A stretch of 64,000 nucleotides of DNA from Opisthorchis felineus (lineage: Eukaryota; Platyhelminthes; Trematoda; Opisthorchiida; Opisthorchiidae): positions 60,995 to 124,994 of the forward strand of contig SJOL01006400.1 of NCBI GenBank assembly GCA_004794785.1. The letters run 5' to 3'. The notes beneath the pieces are model-generated. The model did no database searches, was not told the DNA's origin, and saw only the letters and a program-made list of their open reading frames with translations. The translations under genes were made by a program, and so were the position numbers. Below are positions 36,401 through 44,109 of this stretch, piece after piece (the first letter of the stretch is position 1; every line of letters starts with the position of its first letter).

Positions 36401-37755
36401 CCATTGTAGTGCCTTGTTCGAATAGATTGACATGTTTTTACAGCAGTGGAGCACCAGTGTTCTTCTATGGTATTTCTGTCAATGATGATGTTGATGCTAA
36501 GATGATATTCATGGATTCTCACCAATAGGTGATCGCGTTCAACCCTGTTCTCCCCTTATTGCGTGTCTTTTTTTTGCAGAATGCCGTAGGTAGTACCGGA
36601 CAGTATAACACGTACGCTCCGTCAATGGTTACGACATCCCAACCACAATATCAGCAAGAGCAGCAGTCAATTATTCAGCCGCAAGTCACCGTTGGCGCTT
36701 TCCAACAGCAACCTGTACAACAACATCAAGTCCAGTCGTATCCGGCGCCAGTGGGTCAGCCCCAACAACCACAGCCAGTTGTTTCACAACAACAACAAGC
36801 ACCCTTACAACAACCGGTATTGCCACAACAACCGCAGCATCCCATTCATCAGCAGCTACCACAACAAGTTCAAACCACAGGTGTGCAGTTCGCACAACCC
36901 ACGGCAAACCAAGCGCCACAGCAACAGCAACTAAGCCAGCGGCGTTCGATAATCCAGCCCTTCCAACTGCCGCCACCACAACAACAGCAGCAAACTCAGC
37001 AGCACCAGTCCTTTGCAGCTCAGCTACCGAATCAACCGGTGTCCGTCCATCCACAGGTACAGTCACAGCAGCCGCGAGCATCCGTACCACCACCACCACC
37101 ACCACAACAACAACAACAACAACAACAGCAACATCAACCTCCAATCCAACAAAATATTTACCATATGGCGACGGGGTCTCCGAATGCCCAGTTCAATGCG
37201 GTTGCCACGCAGCCTGTAAACACTGCACCAAACACTCAACCTATCGCTGCAGTTACCCCTACCACTCGGGTACCTGCCACTCCTGTGAGTTCACTGCAGT
37301 CAGATTCACTCACTGATGCTGACCAACAAGCTGCTATGGCTGCTCTGTTTGCTGCCACAGAAGAAGCTGGGTTGGCTGGGGAGTCAAACTTCATCGGTAA
37401 TGGTATGCCTGCCAGAGACGTAAACGACACTTACATGGATGCTGCCCACCCTTCGATCCGTGAAGATCATCCTCCGCCTGGATATGATGAAGCGATCGGC
37501 CTGATCTTGCCCCGTCCAGCACAAAATGGTGGCAATAATCACCATGTCAGCAACAACGCCCACAACATGTTCATATCGCAAAACACCATGGCGAAACCGG
37601 CCTTACCGGTTCCAAGCACAGCTTGTACACCACCACCTGCACTTCCACCACGGCGTGTTGTTAACGGAATGGGTCTGGAGGATATAGAAGATCCGCAACC
37701 GGGCACCTGTTTGTCTTTGGCCGAACGTTATGGTCTCCCTGTGGCGGAAATCTAA
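239..37755 (+). CDS. Gene overview: MAM-type single-pass receptor with 22 alternative two-exon cassettes (5' end outside window)
   Basis: Seen: 22 A+B exon cassettes (239-28263), then three constant exons 30892-30979, 33072-33713 and 36590-37755. The constant exons total 1896 nt, exactly 632 codons including the stop, when read from the phase left by any cassette. The product has a MAM-like ectodomain segment, one transmembrane helix and a cytoplasmic tail of about 560 residues. Known of the family: MAM domains (meprin, A5/neuropilin, RPTP-mu) mediate adhesion and homophilic contacts. Inference: each mRNA carries one cassette, because cassette length is 1 mod 3 in all 22, so zero or two would shift the frame. 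The 5' constant exons, signal peptide and possibly more cassettes must lie left of base 1. No transcript evidence is available here. Confidence 0.75.
821..1017 (+). CDS. Cassette 2: exon A 821-871, exon B 915-1017
   Basis: Exon A (51 nt) encodes AC...TGRVGLFC, with the second Cys split over a 43-bp intron. Exon B (103 nt) encodes [18 protein letters not shown] and SDYK, ending at a gtactt donor. It has the PIW form shared with cassettes 1, 3, 5, 7 and 10. Intron retention would read TGG-TAG, a stop, directly after exon A. Confidence 0.8.
1246..1451 (+). CDS. Cassette 3: exon A 1246-1296, exon B 1340-1451
   Basis: Exon A (51 nt) encodes AC...TGALGTFC. Exon B (112 nt) encodes [16 protein letters not shown] and KPDYK. 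The internal intron is 43 bp. The gap from cassette 2 is only 228 bp, the shortest in the array, and shows no in-frame bridging exon, which argues against serial splicing of neighbouring cassettes. Confidence 0.8.
2475..2687 (+). CDS. Cassette 4: exon A 2475-2525, exon B 2579-2687
   Basis: Exon A (51 nt) encodes DC...TGGIGTYC (Asp instead of the usual Ser/Ala before Cys). Exon B (109 nt) encodes [15 protein letters not shown] and SDYK. The internal intron is 53 bp, the longest of the 22. A (ctt)n-rich pyrimidine tract lies about 70 bp upstream of the acceptor. Confidence 0.8.
3105..3293 (+). CDS. Cassette 5: exon A 3105-3155, exon B 3191-3293
   Basis: Exon A (51 nt) encodes AC...TGKLATLC. 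Exon B (103 nt) encodes [10 protein letters not shown], which includes an N-glycosylation sequon (NAS), then WTVAFVDL and KDFK (Phe replacing the usual Tyr). The internal intron is 35 bp. The next cassette is 2 kb away. Confidence 0.8.
3294..5312 (+). other. Intron between cassettes 5 and 6 (2.0 kb)
   Basis: No A- or B-type exon and no exon with phase 0 in, phase 2 out was found. Short open frames (for example 3657-4019) lack splice signals and conserved motifs. Nothing else recognised. Confidence 0.6.
5313..5498 (+). CDS. Cassette 6: exon A 5313-5363, exon B 5402-5498
   Basis: Exon A (51 nt) encodes SC...TGDTAMLC. Exon B (97 nt) encodes [11 protein letters not shown] (sequon NST), WSIVSIDL and ADYK. 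The intron is 38 bp with a gtgggt donor. It is the last of the TG...(L/F)C-type exon A forms that dominate cassettes 1-6. Confidence 0.8.
6138..6360 (+). repeat. Candidate dispersed repeat in the intron between cassettes 6 and 7
   Basis: An open stretch reading [19 protein letters not shown] resembles a repeat-derived peptide that I recall being common in predicted proteins of opisthorchiid flukes. A weaker copy sharing cccaagcctaga and flanking bases lies near 23590. Probably transposon-derived. The identification is from memory. Confidence 0.4.
7080..7264 (+). CDS. Cassette 7: exon A 7080-7130, exon B 7165-7264
   Basis: Exon A (51 nt) encodes SC...GMPSVLC. Two acceptors are possible; the one ending at 7079 gives the standard 51-nt length and frame, while a cag at 7092 would drop the conserved first Cys. 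Exon B (100 nt) encodes [18 protein letters not shown] and SDYK. The internal intron, 34 bp, is the shortest in the array. Confidence 0.8.
7496..7688 (+). CDS. Cassette 8: exon A 7496-7546, exon B 7592-7688
   Basis: Exon A (51 nt) encodes AC...GLPSVVC, close to cassettes 7 and 10. Exon B (97 nt) encodes [16 protein letters not shown], a sequon NMS and NDFK. The gap from cassette 7 is only 231 bp, whereas the intron that follows is the longest in the array (4,964 bp). Confidence 0.8.
7689..12652 (+). other. Intron between cassettes 8 and 9 (5.0 kb)
   Basis: The longest inter-cassette intron. I scanned for the SC...TG|gta exon A signature and the GA(C/T)-TA(C/T)-AAG|gt exon B ending and found neither, so no cassette or clear relic is present. 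The open frames here are short, overlap on both strands and have no recognisable domain. Confidence 0.5.
12653..12855 (+). CDS. Cassette 9: exon A 12653-12706, exon B 12750-12855
   Basis: Exon A is 54 nt (one extra codon) and encodes SC...TSVRVSC. Exon B (106 nt) encodes [17 protein letters not shown] and ADFK. Length still follows the A 0 mod 3, B 1 mod 3 rule. The internal intron is 43 bp. Confidence 0.8.
13920..14117 (+). CDS. Cassette 10: exon A 13920-13970, exon B 14012-14117
   Basis: Exon A (51 nt) encodes SC...GLPSVIC, the same subtype as cassettes 7 and 8. Exon B (106 nt) encodes [10 protein letters not shown] (sequon NNS), WRIAYVSL and ADYK. The internal intron is 41 bp. Confidence 0.82.
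14644..14841 (+). CDS. Cassette 11: exon A 14644-14694, exon B 14736-14841
   Basis: Exon A (51 nt) encodes SC...SSSIVC after a ccaaag acceptor, weaker than the cag/tag used elsewhere. Exon B (106 nt) encodes [17 protein letters not shown] and ADYK. The CDN[EK]GL start is shared with cassette 21. The internal intron is 41 bp. Confidence 0.78.
15693..15897 (+). CDS. Cassette 12: exon A 15693-15746, exon B 15792-15897
   Basis: Exon A (54 nt) encodes SC...MNVAVTC. Exon B (106 nt) encodes [19 protein letters not shown] (sequon NVT) and LDFK. The internal intron is 45 bp. Confidence 0.8.
16398..16589 (+). CDS. Cassette 13: exon A 16398-16448, exon B 16484-16589
   Basis: Exon A (51 nt) encodes AC...DRIAVLC. 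Exon B (106 nt) encodes [17 protein letters not shown], sequon NDS and SAYK, the only cassette where the acidic residue before Tyr-Lys is Ala. The internal intron is 35 bp. Confidence 0.78.
17411..17626 (+). CDS. Cassette 14: exon A 17411-17461, exon B 17509-17626
   Basis: Exon A (51 nt) encodes AC...ENKFTVAC. Exon B (118 nt) encodes [18 protein letters not shown], sequon NGT and SDYK. Exons, the 47-bp internal intron and flanks are very similar to cassette 15, so this is a recent tandem duplicate. Confidence 0.85.
18333..18366. repeat. (TGTA)n/(TG)n microsatellite
   Basis: Tandem tgta units running into tg and gggtg, in the intron between cassettes 14 and 15. Confidence 0.9.
18765..18982 (+). 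CDS. Cassette 15: exon A 18765-18815, exon B 18865-18982
   Basis: Exon A (51 nt) encodes AC...ENKFAVTC. Exon B (118 nt) encodes [18 protein letters not shown] and SDYK. It is the near-duplicate of cassette 14, about 1,355 bp downstream, with the same exon lengths. Even the internal intron is conserved (both contain tatcgattaactttt or a close variant before the acceptor). Confidence 0.85.
19982..20202 (+). CDS. Cassette 16: exon A 19982-20053, exon B 20091-20202
   Basis: Exon A is 72 nt, 21 nt longer than usual, through a Gln/Asp-rich insertion ([12 protein letters not shown]) before EFAVTC. Exon B (112 nt) encodes [17 protein letters not shown] and ADYK. The internal intron is 37 bp. The insertion is a multiple of 3, so the frame rule holds. 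Confidence 0.82.
21110..21294 (+). CDS. Cassette 17: exon A 21110-21160, exon B 21198-21294
   Basis: Exon A (51 nt) encodes SC...ENEFALTC with a gtgagt donor. Exon B (97 nt) encodes [17 protein letters not shown] and TDYK. The internal intron is 37 bp. The following 3.2-kb intron carries the hammerhead-bearing repeat. Confidence 0.83.
22286..22670 (-). repeat. Hammerhead-bearing repeat unit with inverted partial copy, in the intron between cassettes 17 and 18
   Basis: A 298-bp unit runs from cataaggttgc (22286) to a second partial start, cataaggtttc (22584). It is homologous to the tandem units at 63575-64000. The segment about 22418-22470 recurs in reverse orientation at about 22616-22670, giving roughly 50-bp inverted arms around a loop of about 150 bp. 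The minus strand carries a hammerhead core. Confidence 0.75.
22313..22355 (-). ncRNA. Type I hammerhead ribozyme motif (degenerate stem I)
   Basis: On the minus strand: CTGATGA, a GCCC/GGGC stem II with a short loop, GAAA, then ACCGGTC with cleavage expected after the final C. Stem I would pair GCCTAC with GTGCAC and has mismatches, so this copy is probably weak or inactive. Stem III (ACC/GGT) has no loop and would work best in a dimer. Confidence 0.65.
23430..23660. repeat. Possible decayed dispersed repeat
   Basis: It shares short blocks (acccaagcctagataagagcag and neighbours) with the repeat at 6138-6360. Too decayed to classify by eye. Confidence 0.25.
24506..24706 (+). CDS. Cassette 18: exon A 24506-24559, exon B 24610-24706
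   Basis: Exon A (54 nt) encodes SC...DDEFAVLC after a strong pyrimidine tract. Exon B (97 nt) encodes [17 protein letters not shown] and SDYK with a gtttgt donor. The internal intron is 50 bp. It is one of the clearest consensus cassettes. Confidence 0.85.
25447..25648 (+). CDS. Cassette 19: exon A 25447-25500, exon B 25537-25648
   Basis: Exon A (54 nt) encodes SC...SGEFSVIC. Exon B (112 nt) encodes [19 protein letters not shown] and TDYK. The internal intron is 36 bp. It shares the CKNT-I-W and EFSV motifs with cassette 20. A later cag at 25455-25457 would lose the first Cys and break the frame, so the upstream acceptor is preferred. Confidence 0.82.
26483..26693 (+). CDS. Cassette 20: exon A 26483-26536, exon B 26573-26693
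   Basis: Exon A (54 nt) encodes SC...GGEFSVTC. Exon B (121 nt, the longest) encodes [19 protein letters not shown] and ADYK. The internal intron is 36 bp, the same length as in cassette 19, its closest relative. Confidence 0.82.
27474..27654 (+). CDS. Cassette 21: exon A 27474-27524, exon B 27564-27654
   Basis: Exon A (51 nt) encodes SC...GDTSVTC. Exon B (91 nt, the shortest) encodes [18 protein letters not shown] and SDYK. It is the only cassette whose first conserved Trp is replaced, by Phe. The internal intron is 39 bp. Confidence 0.8.
28067..28263 (+). CDS. Cassette 22 (last): exon A 28067-28117, exon B 28161-28263
   Basis: Exon A (51 nt) encodes SC...ELGLFC. Exon B (103 nt) encodes [17 protein letters not shown] and NDFK. 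The internal intron is 43 bp. It is the last cassette before the constant exon and is separated from it by 2.6 kb. No A- or B-like exon is visible after it. Confidence 0.82.
28264..30891 (+). other. Intron between the last cassette and the constant MAM exon (2.6 kb)
   Basis: No further cassette is visible. If the cassettes are alternatives, every donor of exons B1-B22 must be spliced to the acceptor at 30891, across this intron. A docking or control element for exon choice could lie here. It contains one tRNA-like SINE near its 3' end. Confidence 0.5.
30634..30790 (+). mobile_element. tRNA-derived SINE, copy 1
   Basis: The tRNA-like head has an A-box-like tggtcgaacggta (30639-30651) and a B-box-like gggtttgaatctc about 35 bp later. 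The body and tail (gatgatgat..., ...acaagacgaacc) align by eye with the second copy at about 59485-59657. The shared non-tRNA body makes this a SINE rather than a functional tRNA gene. Confidence 0.55.
30892..30979 (+). CDS. Constant exon: MAM domain C-terminal strand
   Basis: 88 nt, acceptor cttcgacag, donor gtaagt. It begins in phase 0, which fits the complete Lys codon that closes every exon B, and ends in phase 1. It encodes LILEG...ARICVDNIT...EPC, the shape of a MAM-domain end (hydrophobic strand plus Glu-Gly after the Lys, then an aliphatic strand with a DDI/DNI motif and a final Cys). This is the only such exon found, and it is the key to reading the cassettes as alternatives rather than serial repeats. 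Confidence 0.78.
30980..33071 (+). other. Intron between constant MAM exon and transmembrane exon (2.1 kb)
   Basis: Phase 1 at both ends, so the flanking exons join in frame directly (Gly/Ala codon G|CA). No exon needed to bridge them was found. No other feature recognised. Confidence 0.5.
33072..33713 (+). CDS. Constant exon: transmembrane helix and start of cytoplasmic tail
   Basis: The exon starts after tttcag in phase 1, matching the previous exon, and ends at a gtaagc donor in phase 1. A short juxtamembrane stretch (SNHWSWAQY) leads into a hydrophobic helix at 33125-33202 (residues about 48-73 of the constant part), followed at once by CRRRHH, a stop-transfer signal placing the rest in the cytosol. 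The tail is Ser/Thr/Asn/Gly-rich and ends in a Gln/Asn run (about 33665-33700). No kinase or phosphatase domain is visible. Confidence 0.85.
35290..36330 (+). mobile_element. Decayed LINE reverse transcriptase fragment inside the last intron
   Basis: Broken pieces of a non-LTR retrotransposon RT on the + strand: FLDFKGAF near 35400, a [20 protein letters not shown] block near 35555 (the RQG-CPLSP-F-NFVID region of RT), a [13 protein letters not shown] active-site remnant near 35685 (one Asp of YADD replaced), and a C-terminal [12 protein letters not shown] block near 36090. Many frame changes and stops. Non-functional. Confidence 0.65.
36590..37755 (+). CDS. Constant terminal exon: Gln-rich cytoplasmic tail with PPxY and PxxP motifs
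   Basis: Acceptor ccgtag at 36589 restores the phase left by the previous exon, giving LLG|GSTGQY. A cag at 36579 gives an open frame but not the right phase for direct joining. The tail is dominated by Gln and Pro (36640-37145, with pure CAA/CAG runs near 37105-37130), then an Ala-rich acidic stretch (about 37320-37390). PPPGY at 37471-37485 fits a PPxY ligand for WW domains such as Nedd4-family ligases. PPPALPPRR at 37630-37656 fits an SH3 ligand. Stop TAA is at 37753-37755. Function in signalling or endocytosis is inferred from the motifs only. Confidence 0.85.
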
Positions 37756-40700
37756 ACGAAAACCAACAACAAACTCGTTTTCGATAGACTTGCTCCTTTT
37801 CACTCGCCTCGCGAACCTTTTCTTGCTCCTCCCCACGGAAGACCTCTTGATCCCTGCGAAATAGTTGTCATTTCTGGTTTTGGCTGTTTCTTTTCATGCT
37901 TCTCCGATGTTCCACGGACGGGTGCTTTTCGCCTCCAACAGCCATTGTCTTTTCTAGTGGTGTTGCAGTTCAGTTGGATAGCAAGGACCTCGCAAAATTC
38001 TTCACCATGTTATCTGATATTCAGCAATCTCTCGTCCATCACAGGTATCTGCCGTTACACAGTCTATCTGTGCTACCAACGTTTCAACTCATGCTCTAGA
38101 ACATTTCGTGCTTACATACTGCCAGACCTCCATGTCATTAGCCGAAAAAACATTTCCCTAAACACACCGTATGCAACAATTTACTACCACCCTGACAGGC
38201 CCGATCCGGTCAATTCAAGTGTGCTGCATCCCGTTATCATTATCATCTGTCGCTCCATTCACGACTATCACCGCAGCTTCATTTGTGTTCGTAGTAATTT
38301 AATCATTTTACTTTTTCCAATGCTTGTTGTCATCGTCATTTTATGCTTTGCTTCTTATCGTCATTTACCAAAATCATTTTCGTTCAGTTTTGGTTCAGCT
38401 TCAAGCCGTACGCGATCGTAGTGTACCAACTTAATTGTTTATTCTAGCCATTTTTATTTCGTGTTGTACGTTTTTACATCCACTTGCCACGTGTCTACAT
38501 TTTGAACCTGCTCTATGCTTCAATACATCTCATCCCTATCACGCAGTCTTTTGTCAGTTGATGTTTGACTACTAAGAAGTATCGTAGTAGTGTAGTTTAA
38601 TTTTGACTGGCACTCCGTCCTCGATGGCACTGCAAGCACGTTCGGGGAAGTCTTGTGCGGTGAGTTTTTTGGTTCCCAATCGTTTTCTGTTGTTGGGGAA
38701 GTTCTTGCATCTCAGGCTGCACAGGTGGCCTGTGATTTGTTCGTTCAGCTAGGCCATTTGATCACAAACGTTTAGCCAGCAACCTAGGTGCGTCGTTGTA
38801 TGGAGTAAGTTCGCCTTGCGTCAGTGGTTGTGTGATGAGTATTGGTGTGCATATGTTCATAAAGATGCTGTGATCCGGGACCGATCTTTGATCATAGTGT
38901 GATGGACAGTTCTGTTGGTTGGGCTGTTGGCCCGTGTCCTGACTGGTCAACGTCCGCGTTACCTTTGAGCTCGGACTTCGCACCATCTGGGTTCCACGCG
39001 TGGAACCATGTTGATGTGAATTCAGGGGGTCCTGCTTCTTAGCTTGTTAATCCGGTAGCCACTTCCACTTGAGTATTCCATCCAAGGCGCTGGTCCTTCG
39101 CACATAGTTGTACTTAGGTTGCGTCCATTTCGGTATACCCGCATAGAATCTGTCATGGAGTATCATGCTTCCTGATGATCTCTTCCATGTGGTGTCTCCG
39201 CGTGTCTGGATTTCTGTGTTTCCAGAATACCCGCTACGTGGAGTCAGTGTGGGTTTCAAGGTCTCAAAATTATTCGTTCTATACTTCCAGGTGCCTTGCT
39301 GTGGTTTGGAGTGGAGCAGTGAGCTCTTTGGCTTGCATGCATTTCAGACTTTAAAAACAACGTTAGGCAGAATATATAGGACCGGTATCACCTACCGAAT
39401 TCTCTTCAAGGGATAACATGATGGAATAATGGGGTAGTTGGTCTCTGCGGTTGACATGTCGTGACTTCCTAATACTAGTTGTCTGATGCTTCTTATTGTA
39501 CGAAATCTTGAAATTTGAAATGTGTTCAGAAGTTAGAAGACAAATCTACCATACGGAAAACAAATGGACAACAGGGTCTTTGTTTAAGTAGGTGCAATTC
39601 TCAACCTAATTGCATGGGTCGCCTGATGCGCTGTTTTTCTAGTGAATTCCTTTCACAGAGCTCAATCCTGTGTTAACTCGTTCGGATTCCTTTCCATCCA
39701 TTTGCACTATAGACGTCATGCATCGAATATTGCCAGGTGAGCGATTGGAACGGTTCCAATCGGTTCCATATTGCTTTCCCAATGAACTAATAATATGTTA
39801 AACAGCGTGGTTAGGTTTGCCCGGTTCAGGGCTGCTTAAGTTTGCCTCTTTGCATCGTAAGAAAAACTGGTTGTGGCTCAACCGCTTATTTCATTTTGGA
39901 AGCGATTATGAGGTTTACCGGTCGGTACCAAGTGAATCTACTGATCTTCGATTAGTGTCCCCTATTAAGCAACATCCGAATGTAAGTACGTTCGGCGTTC
40001 ATTTCGGACTGTCTTCTAGCAGAACTAAGATCACCAGGTCATATGCGGTTGGCCAATTCGGTGTTCACATACTCGTGTTTTGTGTCTTGTGTGTAGATGA
40101 TCCGTATTTTTCCAGAATCCTCTGACCTGCCTGCGTTTTCCTCGTCTAATCATTGAGATCAGTATTCGAATCTAAAACAACACCATAGTGCATCGTCAAT
40201 GATCCCTTGAAGCGCAGAACAGACTGTCGCCTGCCATAATTACTGGCCATCCGGCACAAGTATGGGGACATATGTGTTCGGTCTGTTGCCAGTAAACCCA
40301 AACGGAAAATGCTCCATCTTTGTCACGGGGGATCATTTTACCCGACTATAGATCAAACTTCTGAAACAGTAACGCCTGTCTTGATATGCTCAAGAAAGTG
40401 GTCAGCCGCTAGTGTCTATGCGTTAAATCCAGAAGGTTCCAAACTGTGCTACAACACTGGGGAGCCAACGTAGTAACGGAGGTCTAACTGCACACTGAAA
40501 AATTTGGTCAGCCGTCTATCACCGTTTGACGTCGTCTATGGGCGAGAGGAGAGAACAATTCTTGGTGTGTATGCAGAAACCGGAGCCGCTAAGCAATCTT
40601 CCGTGACACAACAAAGGCGGTTGCAAAGTTGGAGGTTGCAAATGTGAAGAAAACACACTAGCGAAAAAGAAGCGATATGACGCATTCAACAACACGAGAG

Positions 40701-41520
40701 CCTGGATGGCATAAAAAGCCGGTAATGTGATCCGGATCAAAGATCCCACCAGACCTGAATTCGCCGGCCCAGGAGCAAGGAAAATGCGTACGAAATGGCC
40801 GTAACCTTTAATAGTACCGGATGCAAGGGGCATGGGCTTCAAAGTATACTAGGGACCAGGAGGATATTATATGACAGTGAAGCATGTGTTGCTGTCTGTG
40901 GTGATGATGAGGACACTGGATCGACGAAGTGAAGCATCGCACGGTGTTATTCACGGCAAGAAGGATCCAATCAGGAAGTGAGTATGGTAGAGATTCAGGC
41001 ACGTGAACAAGTCACCACCAACGGGGTAAACGGATGCAGACAAGTCGGCCTTTTCGAAACTATCCATAGAGAACAGATACTGATCTGGAGGTCCTTTCGT
41101 TAACGTGCATCGTTTCACAGTCCTAACGGATGGAGAACATTGGGAACAGTCAAAATAATACGCAGACACCACAATCGGTGCTCCATTGAGCAGAAGGACC
41201 GGGAGCCAAAAACTATATATATTCGGAATACTCAACCCAATGGGTGGGGATCGCGTACAATGATCGCGTCAATATTGCTTGCTGCCCATGTTTAACCCGA
41301 ATGTTTGTTCGCATGTCTGACTAGTCACAATAAACGGCCGACCTGACAATTAACGTTCTTGTTGCAATTTGAGTGAGTTCTAAAGAACGCAAGCGTTATT
41401 GTCTTTTCAGAGATCTCCATTTGACTTTCCCAGCACAGCGTTCTGTAAACACCCAGAACGTCATTGCAAAGAGATACTTTGTGGCCAACAAAGTGTTTTC
41501 GGCTAGTCTCAAGCTCACCG
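37756..41520. other. 3' flank of the receptor gene, no gene recognised
   Basis: The start is presumably the 3' UTR. I could not find an AATAAA signal in the first 800 bp, so the transcript end is not placed. Pyrimidine-rich DNA to about 38600. Two short perfect inverted repeats are seen at 38990-39007 and about 39745-39763. Open frames are short and without motifs. Confidence 0.4.
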
Positions 41521-41537
41521 CTACCTACTATGGTTAT

Positions 41538-41548
41538 ATGTATATGGT

Positions 41549-41598
<50 letters not shown>

Positions 41599-41623
41599 TA
41601 TTTATATATATAAATATATATAT
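41538..41623. repeat. AT-rich (TA)n microsatellite next to the assembly gap
   Basis: Long run of alternating T and A with a few AAA/TTT interruptions, ending directly at the Ns. Probably the reason assembly failed here. Confidence 0.9.
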
Positions 41624-42065
41624 NNNNNNNNNNNNNNNNNNNNNNNNNNNNNNNNNNNNNNNNNNNNNNNNNNNNNNNNNNNNNNNNNNNNNNNNNNNNN
41701 NNNNNNNNNNNNNNNNNNNNNNNNNNNNNNNNNNNNNNNNNNNNNNNNNNNNNNNNNNNNNNNNNNNNNNNNNNNNNNNNNNNNNNNNNNNNNNNNNNNN
41801 NNNNNNNNNNNNNNNNNNNNNNNNNNNNNNNNNNNNNNNNNNNNNNNNNNNNNNNNNNNNNNNNNNNNNNNNNNNNNNNNNNNNNNNNNNNNNNNNNNNN
41901 NNNNNNNNNNNNNNNNNNNNNNNNNNNNNNNNNNNNNNNNNNNNNNNNNNNNNNNNNNNNNNNNNNNNNNNNNNNNNNNNNNNNNNNNNNNNNNNNNNNN
42001 NNNNNNNNNNNNNNNNNNNNNNNNNNNNNNNNNNNNNNNNNNNNNNNNNNNNNNNNNNNNNNNNN
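41624..42065. other. Assembly gap (442 N)
   Basis: Unresolved bases. Translations that run through it are artefacts. The 3' end of the neighbouring LINE is lost in it. Confidence 0.99.
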
Positions 42066-42560
42066 CCCGACTAAGTTTACTGGTTAGTGTTTTCGTACAT
42101 CGTTGCCAAGACATACACTGTCCACCTCTCGGTCGCTTCCACTCAGCACAGAGATGGGCGAAAAGAGGTCTGCGGGGCAGACGGTCTTCTGGCATGCGGA
42201 GTACATGTCCCAACCAGCGCAGCCTATGAGGCGTGAGTAATTCATCTATCGCGGGAGAGTTCCTTCTTCCTAAGACCATCTGGCGTACCTCAGCATTACT
42301 AATCCGATGTTCCCACCAGACCTGACCAGTGCTTCGCAGACACCGATGATCAAACACTGACATCTTCCTGTCCTCTGTGTGTAGGGGCCACGTCTCTGAT
42401 CCATAAAGCAGTATGGATCGCAACGGCGCAGTGTAAACTCTTCCCTTGACAGACAAACTGACGTCACGTGGGCGGCATAGGTGTCGGAGGTTGGCAAAAC
42501 CTGCCTTGGCCTACCAGATTCGAGAAGTAATCTCATCAGCAGCCAGTCCAACGGAGCTCA
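42066..42560 (-). pseudogene. LINE C-terminal region, truncated by the gap
   Basis: Contains YGSETWPL (about 42395-42418) and the RWLGHVLRMPEDRLPRR block (about 42172-42222), typical of the C-terminal part of flatworm APE-type LINE polyproteins, then a PRGGQ...W segment that runs into the Ns. Confidence 0.75.
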
Positions 42561-42599
42561 TACAAGTGTCCAGGTAAACAAATTTATCTACCTGGCTCG

Positions 42600-43700
42600 A
42601 CTGCAAGCATGAGGTTTGGGTTCGATCCAATCCAATCCAATCTTGTAGCAGCACTTTACATTTTGCAGATGTGAAGCGCATGCCAAACCGTGTGGCAGTT
42701 ATTTGGGTTATTTAAAATTGTCTGCATTTGGGAAGGATCTGAACAAAGGAGAGCAATATCGTCTGCATACTCAATGTCTGTGAGCGAACGTCCCGGAAGC
42801 ATTTCGACTCCCGAGGTTTCAGAGGTAGGCAGAGAAATTCCAAGCAGCATGTCAATAACAAAGTTGAAGAGGAAAGGGGAAAGAGGACAGCCTTGTCTTA
42901 CTCCACTGGACGTGGTGAACTCAGGCAAGAGCTTCCCGTATACTCGTACGCGCCCACGGGAGTTCGCATACAGTGCCCTCATGAGGGATAGAAATTTGGA
43001 AGGGACACTTTTGATCGCCAGACACTGTCAAAGTTTCTGGCGATCGACAGAATCAAAAGCAGCTTTCAAATCCAGAAAAACGAACAACGTGGGATGTCTG
43101 AAGGAGTGGCGCTGTTCGTGAATTTGTCTCAAGGTAAATATATGGTCGATGCATCCTCGACCAGAGCGAAACCCAGCTTGATTCTCACGAATCTGTCTCT
43201 CCCGATAATCCATCAACCTGCGCAAAATAATGCCAGAGAGCACCCTAGATGCGACGGATAGCAGGCTGATACCACGATGGTTTTCACATGACGTTCTTGC
43301 TCCCTTTTTGAAAACTGGGATGACGGTCGAGGAGCTGCATTCGGCTGGTATTGTTTTCGTTCCAAATCTTCTGCAATATGGTTGTCAGACTGTTCACCGG
43401 GACCTCACCACCTTTGAAGAGCGCGGGGTGTAGACCGACCGGGCCAGGCGCCTTGTCGCCCTTCAGGATTGAAATCTCCCACTGGATTTCGGTTGCTGAT
43501 GGTGGGTTGATGTCAATGTTCCATTGGGGCCCGCTTGGTTCTTCCAGCGGTTGTGTTGAAGGAGACCAGGTGAACTGTTCTTGGAAGTGCTCAGCCCACC
43601 GCTCAAGACGGCGATTGAGGGAGTGAATTGCTGTTCCGTCTTTTTCGCATATTGTCTCACTGACACCTGCCTTCTTTTGACCCGTTGATCGAATCAGTTG
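42600..43700 (-). pseudogene. LINE reverse transcriptase domain (frameshifted)
   Basis: Blocks in order on the minus strand: GDKAPGPVGLHPALFK near 43450, a frame change near 43285, NQAGFRSGRGCIDHIF near 43160, FLDLKAAFDSVDR (43045-43085), GVRQGCPLSPFLFNFVIDM near 42870, and the YADD active site at 42758-42769. Catalytic residues are intact, but the reading frame is broken at least twice. Confidence 0.85.
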
Positions 43701-44109
43701 AAACAGGGCGCGGCTGTTGCCTGCAGCGAAAGCCTTCTCCATCTCCTGGGCCTTCGAAATCCACCAGCGTTCTCTGTCATTCTTCAAGCTCCTGATTATC
43801 CGGTGTTTGAGGGATCTGCGTGCGCCATCATAGTCGCTAGTTGCTGGTATGGCCTTTCTGGCAGCAATAAGATCTGCTGATCTCGAAGATATCCAGTGTT
43901 CATTGAGTCGAGTCAGATGGGCTGGACAAACAGTTCTGAAAGCTGAGAGCATTGCTTCTTTAATTCGCCTCCATCCATCCTCCAAGCAATCTTCGTCGTC
44001 CACATGACTGTGCGTTTCCAGTAGCTTTCTAGCCAGATCAGCTCGATACTCTTCAGCTACTGAAACTTGTCGAAGTTGATGAACGGAGGTGCTCTCTTTC
44101 GGCACGCCA

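Noticed and set aside
36686..37144. Minus-strand 152-codon frame rich in Val and Ala.
   Set aside because: It is the antisense of the Gln/Pro-rich tail exon (CAA/CAG runs read as Val/Ala/Leu).
41373..42456. Long frames crossing the N gap on both strands.
   Set aside because: They run through unknown bases and a (TA)n microsatellite. Only the LINE part right of the gap is meaningful.
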